A stretch of DNA of 64,000 nucleotides, from the NCBI GenBank assembly GCA_032622095.1, contig CP136062.1, positions 158,340,875-158,404,874 of the forward strand, read 5' to 3'. Below are positions 1-11,219 of this stretch, piece by piece. The DNA comes from Siphonodentalium dalli. Taxonomy: Eukaryota > Mollusca > Scaphopoda > Gadilida > Siphonodentaliidae. Position numbers and translations under genes: made by a program. The notes beneath the pieces were generated by a model. It was not told the DNA's origin. It saw only the letters and a list, made by a program, of their open reading frames with translations, and made no database searches. The number at the start of each line of letters is the position of its first letter. Positions within the stretch are counted from its first letter, which is position 1.

Positions 1-717
1 ATTAGTTGAGAAAGCAGGGCCACAACTCTATTCCTTCATAGTAATTCTTATAACGACTTTTTTCCAGAACTATTAGGCCGAATTGGTTCATATTTGGTAT
101 GGATGTTCCCTAGGTGACTCACATTCAGATTTGTTCAAATGAGTCACCAGGTTGATTAGTTGAGAAACCAGGGCCATAACTCTTTCCCTCCATAGTAATT
201 ATTTTAAACATCTTCTTCTCAAATACCATCAGGCCAAATGGGTTCATATTTGGTATGAAGGATCCTTGGTTGACTGGGGTTCAAATTTGTTCAAATGAGG
301 TCACTGGGTCAAATGTGGGTGGGGCCAGGGACATAACTCAAAAATCAAAATTTCAGATTAAACTCTTTAACCAAAAAAGAAAAGAATAGAAAAGAAATGA
401 TATATTAAAAAATAAAAGAATATTTAAAAACTGTGGAATTGTTTTTTTTATTAAAATATTTAAAAAAAAATAAAATAAATTGTATGCTTCTGCCACCATG
501 GCCTGGTCCCAAAAATAAAATTTACTCAAATTCTTGACAGAATCATTAATAAGAAGCATTTACTTTGGCTGTAACTGTAAGTGCTGGTTATGCCTACACA
601 ATCAAGTCAAATGAAATCTTGACATTTTTATAAACATTCCTTGCAGATCTGCTAGAAGTCATTAATTCCCAATCTATCATGTATTGTTGAAATCAGGACA
701 AATAGCATGTCTGTCAT
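1..717. repeat. Interspersed repeat of molluscan type, left part cut by window start
   Basis: This stretch consists of diverged modules of roughly 155 bp. Each contains the phrase TTCATATTTGGTATG (near 89 and 244), then TTCAAATGAG and a 'CATAACTC' run. The same sequence at 37,560 onward continues leftward into a head at about 37,345 (TTTAGCTCACCTGAG followed by GTCCGTCC repeats), which is missing here because the window begins inside the element. I see no protein-coding potential. The 68-codon minus-strand reading frame at 353-559 is AT-rich low complexity. The molluscan assignment is from general familiarity with this repeat type, not from a search. Confidence 0.6.
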
Positions 718-719
718 TT

Positions 720-812
720 GCAGAATGAGGTCTCCAGAGGGTGAATTTAGTGATGCTTTCCCGCACAGCGGCCTAGCATCACCAAATTCACCTTCTGGAG
801 ACCTCATTCTGC
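720..812. repeat. Hairpin type I (38-bp arms)
   Basis: Left arm 720-757 and right arm 775-812 are reverse complements apart from two positions (one G-T, one A-C). The loop is 17 nt (758-774). The arm core reads TCTCCA on the left and TGGAGA on the right. Confidence 0.9.
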
Positions 813-1012
813 TTAGGCCTCATCTTCTGGGAAGTATCTATAGTATCAAAATAACATTGTTGTTAGTTACATTTCCCTTCTTGGAAGTTTGTATATCCCC
901 TAATTTGCAGAAGATAAATTCATAATTGAGGTGCCCAATGGGTGAACATCACCAACTTCAACTGGGGAACTTCAATCTTATCCTAGGTCTGCCATTGCAG
1001 TTGAGGCCCTTA

Positions 1013-1105
1013 GCAGAATGAGGTCCTCAGAGGGTGAATTTAGTGATGCTAGCCCGCTGTGCGGGATAGCGTCACTAAATTCACCCTCTGAGGACCTCAT
1101 TCTGC
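1013..1105. repeat. Hairpin type II, copy a (45-bp arms)
   Basis: Arms 1013-1057 and 1061-1105 surround a 3-nt loop, with only a T-G and a G-A mismatch near the tip. The arm core is TCCTCA paired with TGAGGA. It thus differs from the type I hairpin at positions that remain paired. Confidence 0.9.
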
Positions 1106-1470
1106 AAATGACAGACACACTATCACGCTATTTCAAGGCTTGATTGTATAATACATTGTGTTGCTTGAGGCCAGGCATGCACAATGTAGGAACAGACACG
1201 CTTTTAGTGATGCTATCCCGCACAGCGGGCTAGCATCACCAAATTCACCCTATGGAGACCTCATTCTGCTTAGGCCTCATCTTCTGGGAAGTATCTATAG
1301 TATAAAATTTACATTGTTGTTAGATAAATTTCCCTTCTAGGAAGTTTCTATATCCCCTAATTTGCAGAAGATAAAATTCATAATTGAGGTGCCCAATGTG
1401 TCAACATCACCAACTTCAACTGGGGAACTTCAATCTTATTCTAGGTCTTCCATAGCAGTTGAGGTCCTTA

Positions 1471-1563
1471 GCAGAATGAGGTCCCCAGAGGGTGAATTTA
1501 GTGATGCTAGCCTGCTGTGCGGGATAGCGTCACTAAATTCACCCTCTGGGGACCTCATTTTGC
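1471..1563. repeat. Hairpin type II, copy b
   Basis: The layout matches the 1013 hairpin (93 bp in total). The arm core is TCCCCA paired with TGGGGA, a third matched variant. The terminal CATTTTGC pairs with GCAGAATG through one G-T. Confidence 0.9.
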
Positions 1564-1900
1564 AAATGACAGACACACTATCACACTATTTCAAAGCTTG
1601 ATTGTATAATACATTGTGTTGCTTGAGGCCAGCATGCACAATGTAGGAACAGACAAGCCTTTTGTGATGCTATCCCGCACAGCGGGCTAGCATCACCAAA
1701 TTCACCCTCTGGAGACCTCATTCTGCTTAGGCCTCATCTTCTGTGAAGTATCTATAGTATCAAATTTACATTGTTGTTAGTTAAATTTCCCTTCTAGGAA
1801 GTTTCTATATCCCCTAATTTGCAGAAGATAAATTCATAATTGTGGTGCCCAATGGGTGAATATCACCAACTTCAACTGGGGAACTTAAATATTATCCTTA

Positions 1901-2400
1901 TCAGATTGAAAATGGGATCAATAAGTCAAATAAGGGCAGAGCCAGAGACTTAACTATTTCTCTACATAGTAATTCTTAAAATATGTTTGCAAGAACTAGT
2001 TGGCTTATATAGCATGGAATGATCTTCCTTGACTGCAATTCAGATTTTTTCAAATGGGGTCACCTAGTCAAATAGGGGCCAAGCGAAGGACAGTTTCCCT
2101 CTTAGTATGCTTCCTTCACAAGGACCATCAGGTCTATTTTACTGATATTTATGATATGTATGAAGGGTTCTTTGGTGTCTGGGATTCAAATTTATTCAGA
2201 TGGGGTCACCAGGTTAAATAGGGTGGGGCTAGGTACATAACTATATGTCTCTATAGTAATTCTTAAAATGTCTTCTCAAGAGAGGTTGGACTATTTAGCT
2301 TACATACAGTATGGAGGAATCAGGAGGATCCTTTAGTGACTGAGATTCAGATTTGTTAAAATGAGGTCAACCTGTCAAGAAATGGCGGGCTATGGGGAGT
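1901..2400. repeat. Diverged modules of the same interspersed repeat as 1-717
   Basis: The stretch carries repeated, degraded versions of 'ATTCAGATTTGTT…AAATG(A/G)GGTCA', 'AATAGGG…GGGGC' and 'TAGTAATTCTTAAAAT' modules. It looks like the continuation of the 1-717 element after the hairpin satellite. No gene is seen. Confidence 0.5.
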
Positions 2401-2867
2401 TAACACTTTTGTGTCTAATAAAATCATTGAAATACCAAATGCATTAAAACATCTACCTTGGAACCACCTGACTGATTAGTCTGACATACATGTATTGTGT
2501 TTTTGGGTCCATGGATAATTGGGCTTCAAACATGTCTAAATGGTTTTAGAAAAATGCGCTTCTGATATTGGAAATTTCCAATAATTGAGAAAGTTTGAGG
2601 TGTACTTGGGAGTCTGGAGCCCGGTCGGGAGGGGACTTGTTGAGCTGGAGGAGGGGGTGACCAGTAGAGTACAGTTGGTAATTTCAAGGTGATATTTTCA
2701 CCCATATACATACTTGAAGTCTCTCTAGCCACATATCCTGTTTAAATCTACTTCTTTTAAAGTGATTATAAAAAGTGATGACTGTTGTGGTCCCCAGAGT
2801 CCCAGTCTTATCAGTCGTTGCAGTCTGGTGAGCGACCCCATAGTCATTGGCTGTCTTGTTATAATTA
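2401..2867. other. No recognisable gene
   Basis: This is unique-looking AT-rich sequence. Short minus-strand frames (2526-2732, 2684-2890) show no recognisable domain. I see nothing else to annotate. Confidence 0.4.
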
Positions 2868-3122
2868 TTATAAGTTGTTTTAGAAAACACCTCTATAGGT
2901 AATAAGAGTGGACATTCTGATGTTCATATTGCTAGAAGGTTTGTAAACAACCAGGTTGACGTGTCTTACTACACGCAGAATGACATTTGAGTGATGGAAT
3001 CCGATCCAAAAGAAGATAAATTTACTACCTCCTTTAATGCGAAAGAGTCTGAACATATTGTCATCTTCATCAAAGGCGGTCATATGGTCTTCAGGGTTTG
3101 CGATGTCTTGTTTAAGGTTTGA
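2868..3122. pseudogene. Unidentified coding-like fragment, diverged paralogue of 36,371-36,905
   Basis: About 250 bp matches the region near 36.4-36.85 kb after a ~205-bp gap. On the + strand the shared frame 2907-3122 ends at the same stop position in both copies, but this copy has an internal TGA (ATT TGA GTG where the other has ATT TGT GTG). On the minus strand both copies are open for about 80 codons and the differences are often conservative (V/M, T/S, A/V, I/M). Differences show no third-position excess, so I cannot say that either strand is under coding constraint. I do not recognise a family. The near-identical duplicate is at 40,426-40,680. Confidence 0.4.
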
Positions 3123-3146
3123 TTTGGAGAGGTGAGTAGTTAAGGG

Positions 3147-5097
3147 TCATGTCAAGTTCAACCAGCGTTTGTTCCAAAATTACCAACAACTGTTGTGCCA
3201 GACATGAACATTCCAACTGGTGGGTGCCAAAGCTGCGTGGGTTAGACACTTAGACACACCCAAAACACATCATATTCCCTGCCCCTAGTCCAGCGTACTA
3301 GAGATGCAGCTTAGTGCCATCAAGTCTTTTGAATTCCAGTTGTGTATAACTGAGATCTGTTTGCTATTGTCACTTCATCATCATTTTAGAGATGCTAAGT
3401 CCGATTATAACACCTCCAAACTACTATTTTTCGGCTTCTGTGGTAAAAAAAAGTTATATTTGATTCGAGGAACCCAACATTCAAAGATCAGAGCTACTAG
3501 ATATCGATTATTGAGGTCTATTTATTTTCTACACCCCATATTCCATATATGGCGATAACCTTAACTGGAATTCCCCAGCACATGTTATCATAAATGTTAA
3601 TAAACATCTTTCACGTGTGATCGCCATGATATTGTACTTGGTTTATGTTGTGCCTAAAAATAACACTGGATCAGGAATAATTGAACAAATGTACCCGATC
3701 GCCAGCTGTCAAAAGGTGGTGTCGCTTTTGTTTCTGGTAGACACTTTTGTCGGTTTTTTTCCGAAAATCTTTTCCGATCACAACAAAAAGAAACATCACA
3801 TGTCCATATATATCCGTTGGAATTTTTACCAAGTTAATACAAATTCGAGGTGTATAAAATAAATATATTTCGTTAATCGATACGTAATAGCTCTTAGCTT
3901 TGAAGGCGAATGCTTCGACTATAACAAGAAATATGTGTTCACCCCTAATGAGAAGAAATAGTAATGTATGGGCATTAAAAATGCCTAAAAATGATCACTG
4001 GATCAGGAATAATTAAACAAATGTACCCGATTGCCAGCCGTCAAAATGTAGTGTCGCTTTTGTTTCTGGTGAACATTTTCGTCGGCTTTTTTCTGAGAAT
4101 CATTTCCGATCACCACTAAAAGAAACATCACATATCCGTATATATTTCCGTTGGAATTTTTACCAAGCTAATAAACATTTGAGGTGTATATAATAAATAC
4201 ATTTCATTAAACGGACACCTAATAGCTCTTAGCTTTGAAGGGTGAGTCCTTCGACAATAACAAGAAATATTTGTTCACCCCTAATGAGAAGGAATACTAA
4301 TATAAGGGTACTAAATCTTGCAACGCACCTTTAACCATGACCCATGAGCACGTTTCACATTATTAACCATATTAACATATCTAACATAGTTACCTTCCCA
4401 CAAATTATTCTAGACATTGATTCATGTCAATGTTTCCCCTATTCCAGAATCAACGAAATATGTTAGTTAAATCTCCCGATGACCATGTTAATTGCTTCGA
4501 TTTTCTTCTGGAATTCCCCAGCACGTGTCATAATAAATGTAAATAAACATCTTTCACGTGTGATCGGCATGATATTGATCTTGGCTTATGTTGTGCCTCA
4601 AATTATCACTGGATCAGGAATAAGCAACAAAATGTACCTGATTGCCAGCTATCAAAAGATAGTTTCGCTTTTGTTTCTGGTAGACATTTTCGTCGGCTTT
4701 TTTCCGAGAATCATTTCCTATCACCACTAAATGAAAATCACATATCCGTATATATTTCCGTTGGAATTTTTACCAAGCTAATAAAACTTTGAGGTTTATA
4801 TAATAAATACATTTCATTAATCGGATACGTAATAGCTCTTAGCTTTGAAGGGCGAGTCTTTCGACAATAACAAGAAATATTTGTTCACCCCTAATGAGAA
4901 GGAAAAGTAATATAAGTGTACTAAATCAGACAAAGCATCTTTAACCATGAGCAAGTTTCACATTTTTAACCATATTAACAAATCTAGCATAGTTACCTTC
5001 CCACAAATTATTCTAGACATTGATTCATGTCAATGTCTCCAGATTACAGAATCAAAGAAAGTAGTTAGTTAAATCTCGCGATGATAATGTTGATTCC
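3147..5097. repeat. Degenerate outer copies of the ~1-kb intron repeat
   Basis: From GTCAAGTTCAACCAGC at about 3,150 onward, the sequence aligns with the intron repeat of the TSR array but with deletions. The GATCAGGAATAA landmark occurs near 3,669, 3,999 and 4,610 instead of at regular spacing. No TSR exon is present. The copy at 4,496 has lost its exon by deletion (see separate entry). This looks like the decaying edge of the tandem array. Confidence 0.8.
4485..4730. pseudogene. Exon-loss scar: array copy with TSR exon deleted
   Basis: The sequence leading to the TSR splice acceptor (GACCATGTTAATTGCTTCGA) runs to about 4,504 and then joins TTCTGGAATTCCCCAGCACG, which in intact copies lies roughly 800 bp downstream (for example 9,389). 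The landmark at 4,496 sits 1,659 bp before its next equivalent at 6,155, which is 791 bp less than the 2,450 expected for a B-to-A step. The deleted piece would have contained the whole exon. The 83-codon open frame at 4,479-4,730 is a by-product of this junction. The same scar is at about 42,060. Confidence 0.75.
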
Positions 5098-6166
5098 TTC
5101 GATTTTTTCTTACTTCTGTTCAAAATTGAGACATAATCGTGGCATGAAAGTTCAATACGGAAAATCATGAAATATTGAGTTAAGGTTGGCGTCAAGTTCA
5201 ACCAGCATTCCCAGATTACTAACAAAATTAATGTTGTGCCAAAGTTGGGTGGGTTAGACTCTTTCCAAACACATCATATCCCCATGTCCCTCGACCAGCG
5301 TACTCTGCATGTAGTTTAATGCCAGTATGTGTTTTGAATTCCAGCTGTGATAACTGAGATCTGTATGTTGTGAAATATTTGTCGCGTCATCGTCATTTTA
5401 GAGATACTTAGTCCGATATTATCACCTCCAATTTAATATGTTTCGGGTTCTGTTGTGAAAACACTGAAAAGTCTCATATGAGTGGAGGAACCCAACATTC
5501 AAAGCTCAGAGTTATTATAAATCGATTATTGACATCTATGTAGTTTATTCACCTCAAATTCCACTGGAATTCCCCAGCAATTATCAAAATATATGTAAAT
5601 AATACATATTCACTTGGGATCTTGTACTTGTTTTATTATGTGCCTAAAACTTATCACTGGATCAGGAATAATTGAACAAATGTACCCGATTGCCAGCCAT
5701 CAAAAGGTAGTGTCGCTTTTGTCTCTAGTAGACATTTTCGTCGGCTTTTTTCCAACAATCATTTCCGATCACCACTAAATGAAACATCACATATCCGTAT
5801 ATATTTCCGTTGGAATTTTTACCAAGCTAATAAATATTTGAGGTGTATATAATAAATACATTTCATTAAACGGATACCTAATAGCTCTTAGCTTTGAAGG
5901 GTGAGTCCTTCGACAATAACAAGAAATATTTGTTCACCCCTAATGAGAAGGAATAGTAATATAAGGGTACTAAATCTTGCAACGCACCTTTAACCATGAC
6001 CCATGAGCAAGTTTCACATTATTAACCATATTAACATATCTAACATAGTTACCTTCCCACAAATTATTCTAGACATTGATTCATGTCAATGTTTCCCCTA
6101 TTCCAGAATCAACGAAATATGTTAGTTAAATCTCCCGATGACCATGTTAATTGCTTCGATTTTCAG

Positions 6167-6337
6167 TGAATGGTAAGTGGACCCCCTGGGCACGGTGGAG
6201 TCGATGTAACAAAAAATGTGGACGTGGAAGAAGGATCAGGAAAAGACGGTGTACGAACCCCGCCCCACGCTACGGTGGCAGAAGATGTCCAGGCAAAGCG
6301 TTGGTGTCAGGGGTGTGTAACTCCAAACCATGTCCAG
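6167..6337 (+). CDS. TSR (thrombospondin type-1) exon 1, type A
   Basis: This 171-bp internal exon encodes 57 residues making one complete TSR, an extracellular module that typically binds glycosaminoglycans, growth factors or receptors. Visible features: the tryptophan ladder WTPWARW (residues 5-11), six cysteines at 14, 18, 29, 41, 51 and 56, the basic strand GRGRRIRKRRC (19-29) and the NPAPRYGG loop (31-38). The acceptor is GATTTTCAG and the donor CCAG|GTAATA. Both boundaries are phase 1, the usual phase for shuffled extracellular modules. A TAA lies in frame just upstream and no in-frame ATG exists, so it must be spliced. The domain has 11 Arg, 6 Lys and no Asp or Glu. CNKKCG lacks the Ser/Thr of the O-fucosylation motif CxxS/TCG, while the WxxW C-mannosylation pattern is present. 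The parent protein cannot be named. Confidence 0.9.
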
Positions 6338-8598
6338 GTAATATATTACAATACGAATTAATCTTTAAACATATTATGAGAAAGAATCGGGCAACAACGA
6401 TAATTACACATATGTGTTCATTACGGTTCCGTTGTCGTTTGATACCTAAAGTTATTATCCGTTTTCTTATACTCGGTCTGGTTGCGTCGGTTACGAGAGC
6501 TTCCAAATGTTATTGGTATTACTTCTGTTCACAATTGAGACATAATCGTGGCATGAAAGTTCAATGCGGCAAATCATGAATTATTGAGTTAAGTTTAACG
6601 TCAAGTTCAACCAGCATTCCCAAATTACTAACAAATGTTTTGACAAAGTTGGGTGGATTAGACACCTTCCAAACACATCATATTCCCATGTCCCTCGACC
6701 AGCGTACTGTGAATGTAGTTTAGTGCCAGTAAGTCTTTTGAATTCCAGCTGTGATAATTGAGATATGTGTGCTGTGAAATATTTGTCGCATCATAGAGAT
6801 ACCTAGTCGATTTCATCACCTCCAAATTAACATTTTTCGGGTTCTGTTGAGAAAAGTTTCATTTGAGTCGAGGAACCCAGCATTCAAAGCTCAGTGCTAT
6901 TAGATATCGATCATTGACATCTATGTAGTTTATTCATCTCAAATTCCACTGGAATTCCCCAGCAAGTTTCAAAATAAATGTAAATAAAACATATGCATGT
7001 GGGATATTGTACTTGTTTTATGATATGCCTAAAAATGGTCACTGGATCAGGAATAATTAAACAAATGTACCCGATTACCAGCCATCAAAATGTAGTGTCG
7101 CTTTTGTTTCTGGTAGACATTTTCGTCGGCTTTTTTCCGAGAATCATTTCCTATCACCACTAAATGAAAATCACATATCCGTATATATTTCCGTTGGAAT
7201 TTTTTACCAAGCTAATACAACTTTGAGGTTTATATAATAAATACATTTCATTAATCGGATACGTAATAGCTCTTAGCTTTGAAGGGCGAGTCCTTCGACA
7301 ATAACAAGAAATATTTGTTCACCCCTAATGAGAAGGAAAAGTAATATAAGTGTACTAAATCAGACAAAGCACCTTTAACCATGACCCATGAGCAAGTTTC
7401 ACATTTTTAACCATATTAACAAATCTAGCATAGTTACCTTCCCACAAATTATTCTAGACATTGATTCATGTCAATGTCTCCAGATTACAGAATCAAAGAA
7501 AGTAGTTAGTTAAATCTCGCGATGACAATGTTGATTCCTTCGATTTGTTCTTACTTCTGTTCAAAATTGAGACATAATCGTGGCATGAAAGTTCAATACG
7601 GAAAATCATGAATTATTGAGTTAAGGTTGGTGTCAAGTTCAACCAGCATTCCCAGATTACTAACAAAATTAATGTTGTGCCAAAGTTGGGTGGGTTAGAC
7701 TCTTACCAAACACATCTATCCCCATGTCCCTCGACCAGCGTACTGTGCATGTAGTTTAGTGTGTTTTGAATTCCAGCTGTGATAACTGAGATCTGTATGC
7801 TGTGAAATATTTGTCGCTTCATCGTCATTTTAGAGATACTTAGTCCGATATTATCACCTCCAATTTAATATGTTTCGGGTTCTGTTGTGAAAACACTGAA
7901 AAGTATGATATGTGTGGAGGAACCCAACATTCAAAGCTCAGAGTTATTATATATCGATTATTGACATCTATGTAGTTTATTCACCTCAAACTCCACTGGA
8001 ATTCCCCAGCAATTATCAAAATATATGTAAATGATACATATTCACGTGGGATCTTGTACTTGTTTTATAATGTGCCTAAAAATTATCACTGGATCAGGAA
8101 TAATTGAAAAAATGTACCCGATTGCCAGCCATCAAAAGGTAGTGTCGCTTTTGTTTCTGGTAGACATTTTCGTCGGCTTTTTTCCGACAATCATTTCCGA
8201 TCACCACTAAATGAAACATCACATATCCGTATATATTTCCGTTGGAATTTTTACCAAGCTAATAACAAGTTGAGGTGTATATAATAAATACATTTCATTA
8301 AACGGACACCTAATAGCTCTTAGCTTTGAAGGGTGAGTCCTTCGACAATAACAAGAAATATTTGTTCACCCCTAATGAGAAGGAATACTAATATAAGGGT
8401 ACTAAATCTTGCAACGCACCTTTAACCATGACCCATGAGCAAGTTTCACATTATTAACCATATTAACATATCTAACATAGTTACCTTCCCACAAATTATT
8501 CTAGACATTGATTCATGTCAATGTTTCCCCTATTCCAGAATCAACGAAATATGTTAGTTAAATCTCCCGATGACCATGTTAATTGCTTCGATTTTCAG

Positions 8599-8769
8599 TG
8601 AATGGTAAGTGGACCCCCTGGGCACGGTGGAGTCGATGTAACAAAAAATGTGGACGTGGAAGAAGGATCAGGAAAAGACGGTGTACGAACCCCGCCCCAC
8701 GCTACGGTGGCAGAAGATGTCCAGGCAAAGCGCTGGTGTCAGGGGTGTGTAACTCCAAACCATGTCCAG
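8599..8769 (+). CDS. TSR exon 2, type B
   Basis: Same 57-residue product as the 6,167 exon, in the same phase, with intact acceptor and donor. It differs by a synonymous C (GCGCTGGTG) that marks the B type. If joined to its neighbours, the linker between domains would be CysPro-ValAsn with no added residues. The following intron is the long B form. Confidence 0.9.
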
Positions 8770-11048
8770 GTAATATATTACAATACGAATTAATCTTTAA
8801 ACATATTATGAGAAAGAATCGGGCAACAACGATAATTACACATATGTGTTCATTACGGTTCCGTTGTCGTTTGATACCTAAAGTTATTATCCGTTTTCTT
8901 ATACTCGGTCTGGTTGCGTTGGTTACGAGAGCTTCCAAATGTTATTGGTATTACTTCTGTTCACAATTGAGACATAATCGTGGCATGAAAGTTCAATGCG
9001 GCAAATCATGAATTATTGAGTTAAGTTTAACGTCAAGTTCAACCAGCATTCCCAAATTACTAACAAATGTTTTGACAAAGTTGGGTGGATTAGACACCTT
9101 CCAAACACATCATATTCCCATGTCCCTCGACCAGCGTACTGTGAATGTAGTTTAGTGCCAGTAAGTCTTTTGAATTCCAGCTGTGATAATTGAGATCTGT
9201 GTGCTGTGAAATATTTGTCGCATCATCGTCATTTTAGAGATATGTAGTCGATTTCATCACCTCCAAATTAATATGTTTCGGGTTCTGTTGAGAAACGTTT
9301 CATTTGAGTCGAGGAACCCAACATTCAAAGCTCAGTGCTAATAGATATCGATTATTGACATATATGTAGTTTATTCACCTCCAATTCCACTGGAATTCCC
9401 CAGCACGTGTCATAATAAATGTAAATAAACATCTTTCACGTGTGATCGGCATGATATTGTTCTTGGCTTATGTTGTGCCTCAAATTATCACTGGATCAGG
9501 AATAAGCAACAAAATGTACCTGATTGCCAGCTATCAAAAGATAGTTTCGCTTTTGTTTCTGGTAGACATTTTCGTCGGCTTTTTTCCGAGAATCATTTCC
9601 TATCACCACTAAATGAAAATCACATATCCGTATATATTTCCGTTGGAATTTTTACCAAGCTAATAAAACTTTGAGGTTTATATAATAAATACATTTCATT
9701 AATCGGATACGTAATAGCTCTTAGCTTTGAAGGGCGAGTCTTTCGACAATAACAAGAAATATTTGTTCACCCCTAATGAGAAGGAAAAGTAATATAAGTG
9801 TACTAAATCAGACAAAGCACCTTTAACCATGAGCAAGTTTCACATTTTTAACCATATTAACAAATCTAGCATAGTTACCTTCCCACAAATTATTCTAGAC
9901 ATTGATTCATGTCAATGTCTCCAGATTACAGAATCAAAGAAAGTAGTTAGTTAAATCTCGCGATGATAAAGCTGATTCCTTCGATTTTTTCTTACTTCTG
10001 TTCAAAATTGAGACATAATCGTGGCATGAAAGTTCAATACGGAAAATCATGAACTATTGAGTTAAGGTTGGCGTCAAGTTCAACCAGCATTCCCAGATTA
10101 CTAACACAATTAATGTTGTGCCAAAGTTGGGTGGGTTAGACTATGTCCAAACACATCATATCCCCATGTCCCTCGACCAGCGTACTCTGCATGTAGTTTA
10201 ATGCCAGTATGTGTTTTGAATTCCAGCTGTGATAACTGAGATCTGTATGCTGTGAAATATTTGTCGCTTCATCGTCATTTTAGAGATACTTAGTCCGATA
10301 TTATCACCTCCAATTTAATATGTTTCGGGTTCTGTTGTGAAAACACTGAAAAGTCTCATATGAGTGGAGGAACCCAACATTCAAAGCTCAGAGTTATTAT
10401 AAATCGATTATTGACATCTATGTAGTTTATTCACCTCAAATTCCACTGGAATTCCCCAGCAATTATCAAAATATATGTAAATAATACATATTCACTTGGG
10501 ATCTTGTACTTGTTTTATAATGTGCCTAAAAATTATCACTGGATCAGGAATAATTGAACAAATGTACCCGATTGCCAGCCATCAAAAGGTAGTGTCGCTT
10601 TTGTTTCTGATAGACATTTTCGTCGGCTTTTTTCCAACAATCATTTCCGATCACCACTAAATGAAACATCACATATCCGTATATATTTCCGTTGGAATTT
10701 TTACCAATCTAATAAATATTTGAGGTGTATATAATAAATACATTTCATTAAACGGATACCTAATAGCTCTTAGCTTTGAAGGGTGAGTCCTTCGACAATA
10801 ACAAGAAATATTTGTTCACCCCTAATGAGAAGGAATAGTAATATAAGGGTACTAAATCTTGCAACGCACCTTTAACCATGACCCATGAGCAAGTTTCACA
10901 TTATTAACCATATTAACAAATCTAACATAGTTACCTTCCCACAAATTATTCTAGACATTGATTCATGTCAATGTTTCCCCTATTCCAGAATCAACGAAAT
11001 ATGTTAGTTAAATCTCCCGATGACCATGTTAATTGCTTCGATTTTCAG

Positions 11049-11219
11049 TGAATGGTAAGTGGACCCCCTGGGCACGGTGGAGTCGATGTAACAAAAAATG
11101 TGGACGTGGAAGAAGGATCAGGAAAAGACGGTGTACGAACCCCGCCCCACGCTACGGTGGCAGAAGATGTCCAGGCAAAGCGTTGGTGTCAGGGGTGTGT
11201 AACTCCAAACCATGTCCAG
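11049..11219 (+). CDS. TSR exon 3, type A
   Basis: The protein is identical to exon 1, with the A-type synonymous T at GCGTTGGTG. Both splice sites are intact. It lies 4,882 bp from exon 1, one full higher-order step, and its flanking intron matches exon 1's more closely than exon 2's. Confidence 0.9.

Larger units (their letters stand above)
718..1900. repeat. Tandem repeat, ~457-bp period, built from large hairpins
   Basis: Homologous points recur at exact 457-bp steps: the right ends of the first hairpin type fall at 812, 1269 and 1726. A second hairpin type ends at 1105 and 1563. The order is I, II, I', II, I', where I' copies (about 1202-1269 and 1659-1726) have lost most of the left arm. 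Between the hairpins lie copies of a spacer with TTAGGCCTCATCTTCTG and AACTTCAACTGGGGAACTT. Small open frames here are repeat shadows. The duplicate lies at 38,277-39,459. Confidence 0.85.

Noticed and set aside
720-812. Calling the large hairpins microRNA precursors
   Set aside because: The stem length is suitable, but they belong to a 457-bp satellite inside an interspersed repeat and there is no expression evidence. Kept as a structural finding only.
4479-4730. Small secreted-looking protein starting MTMLIASIFF
   Set aside because: The frame is intron sequence fused by the exon deletion. The initial hydrophobic stretch is the acceptor-side pyrimidine region, and intact units stop soon after in this frame.
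6170-6361. 63-codon + strand frame inside each TSR exon (and its equivalents), reading in another frame
   Set aside because: It overlaps the TSR frame out of phase, crosses the splice donor and has no domain. It recurs only because the units are copies.
6270-6506. 78-codon minus-strand frame recurring in every array unit
   Set aside because: Antisense shadow of the exon and intron. Its recurrence reflects unit duplication, not selection.
6151-6579. Treating the 142-codon frame as a stand-alone intronless gene
   Set aside because: There is no in-frame ATG and a TAA lies just upstream of the acceptor. Exon boundaries, phase and the 171-bp length shared with diverged exons argue for an internal exon.
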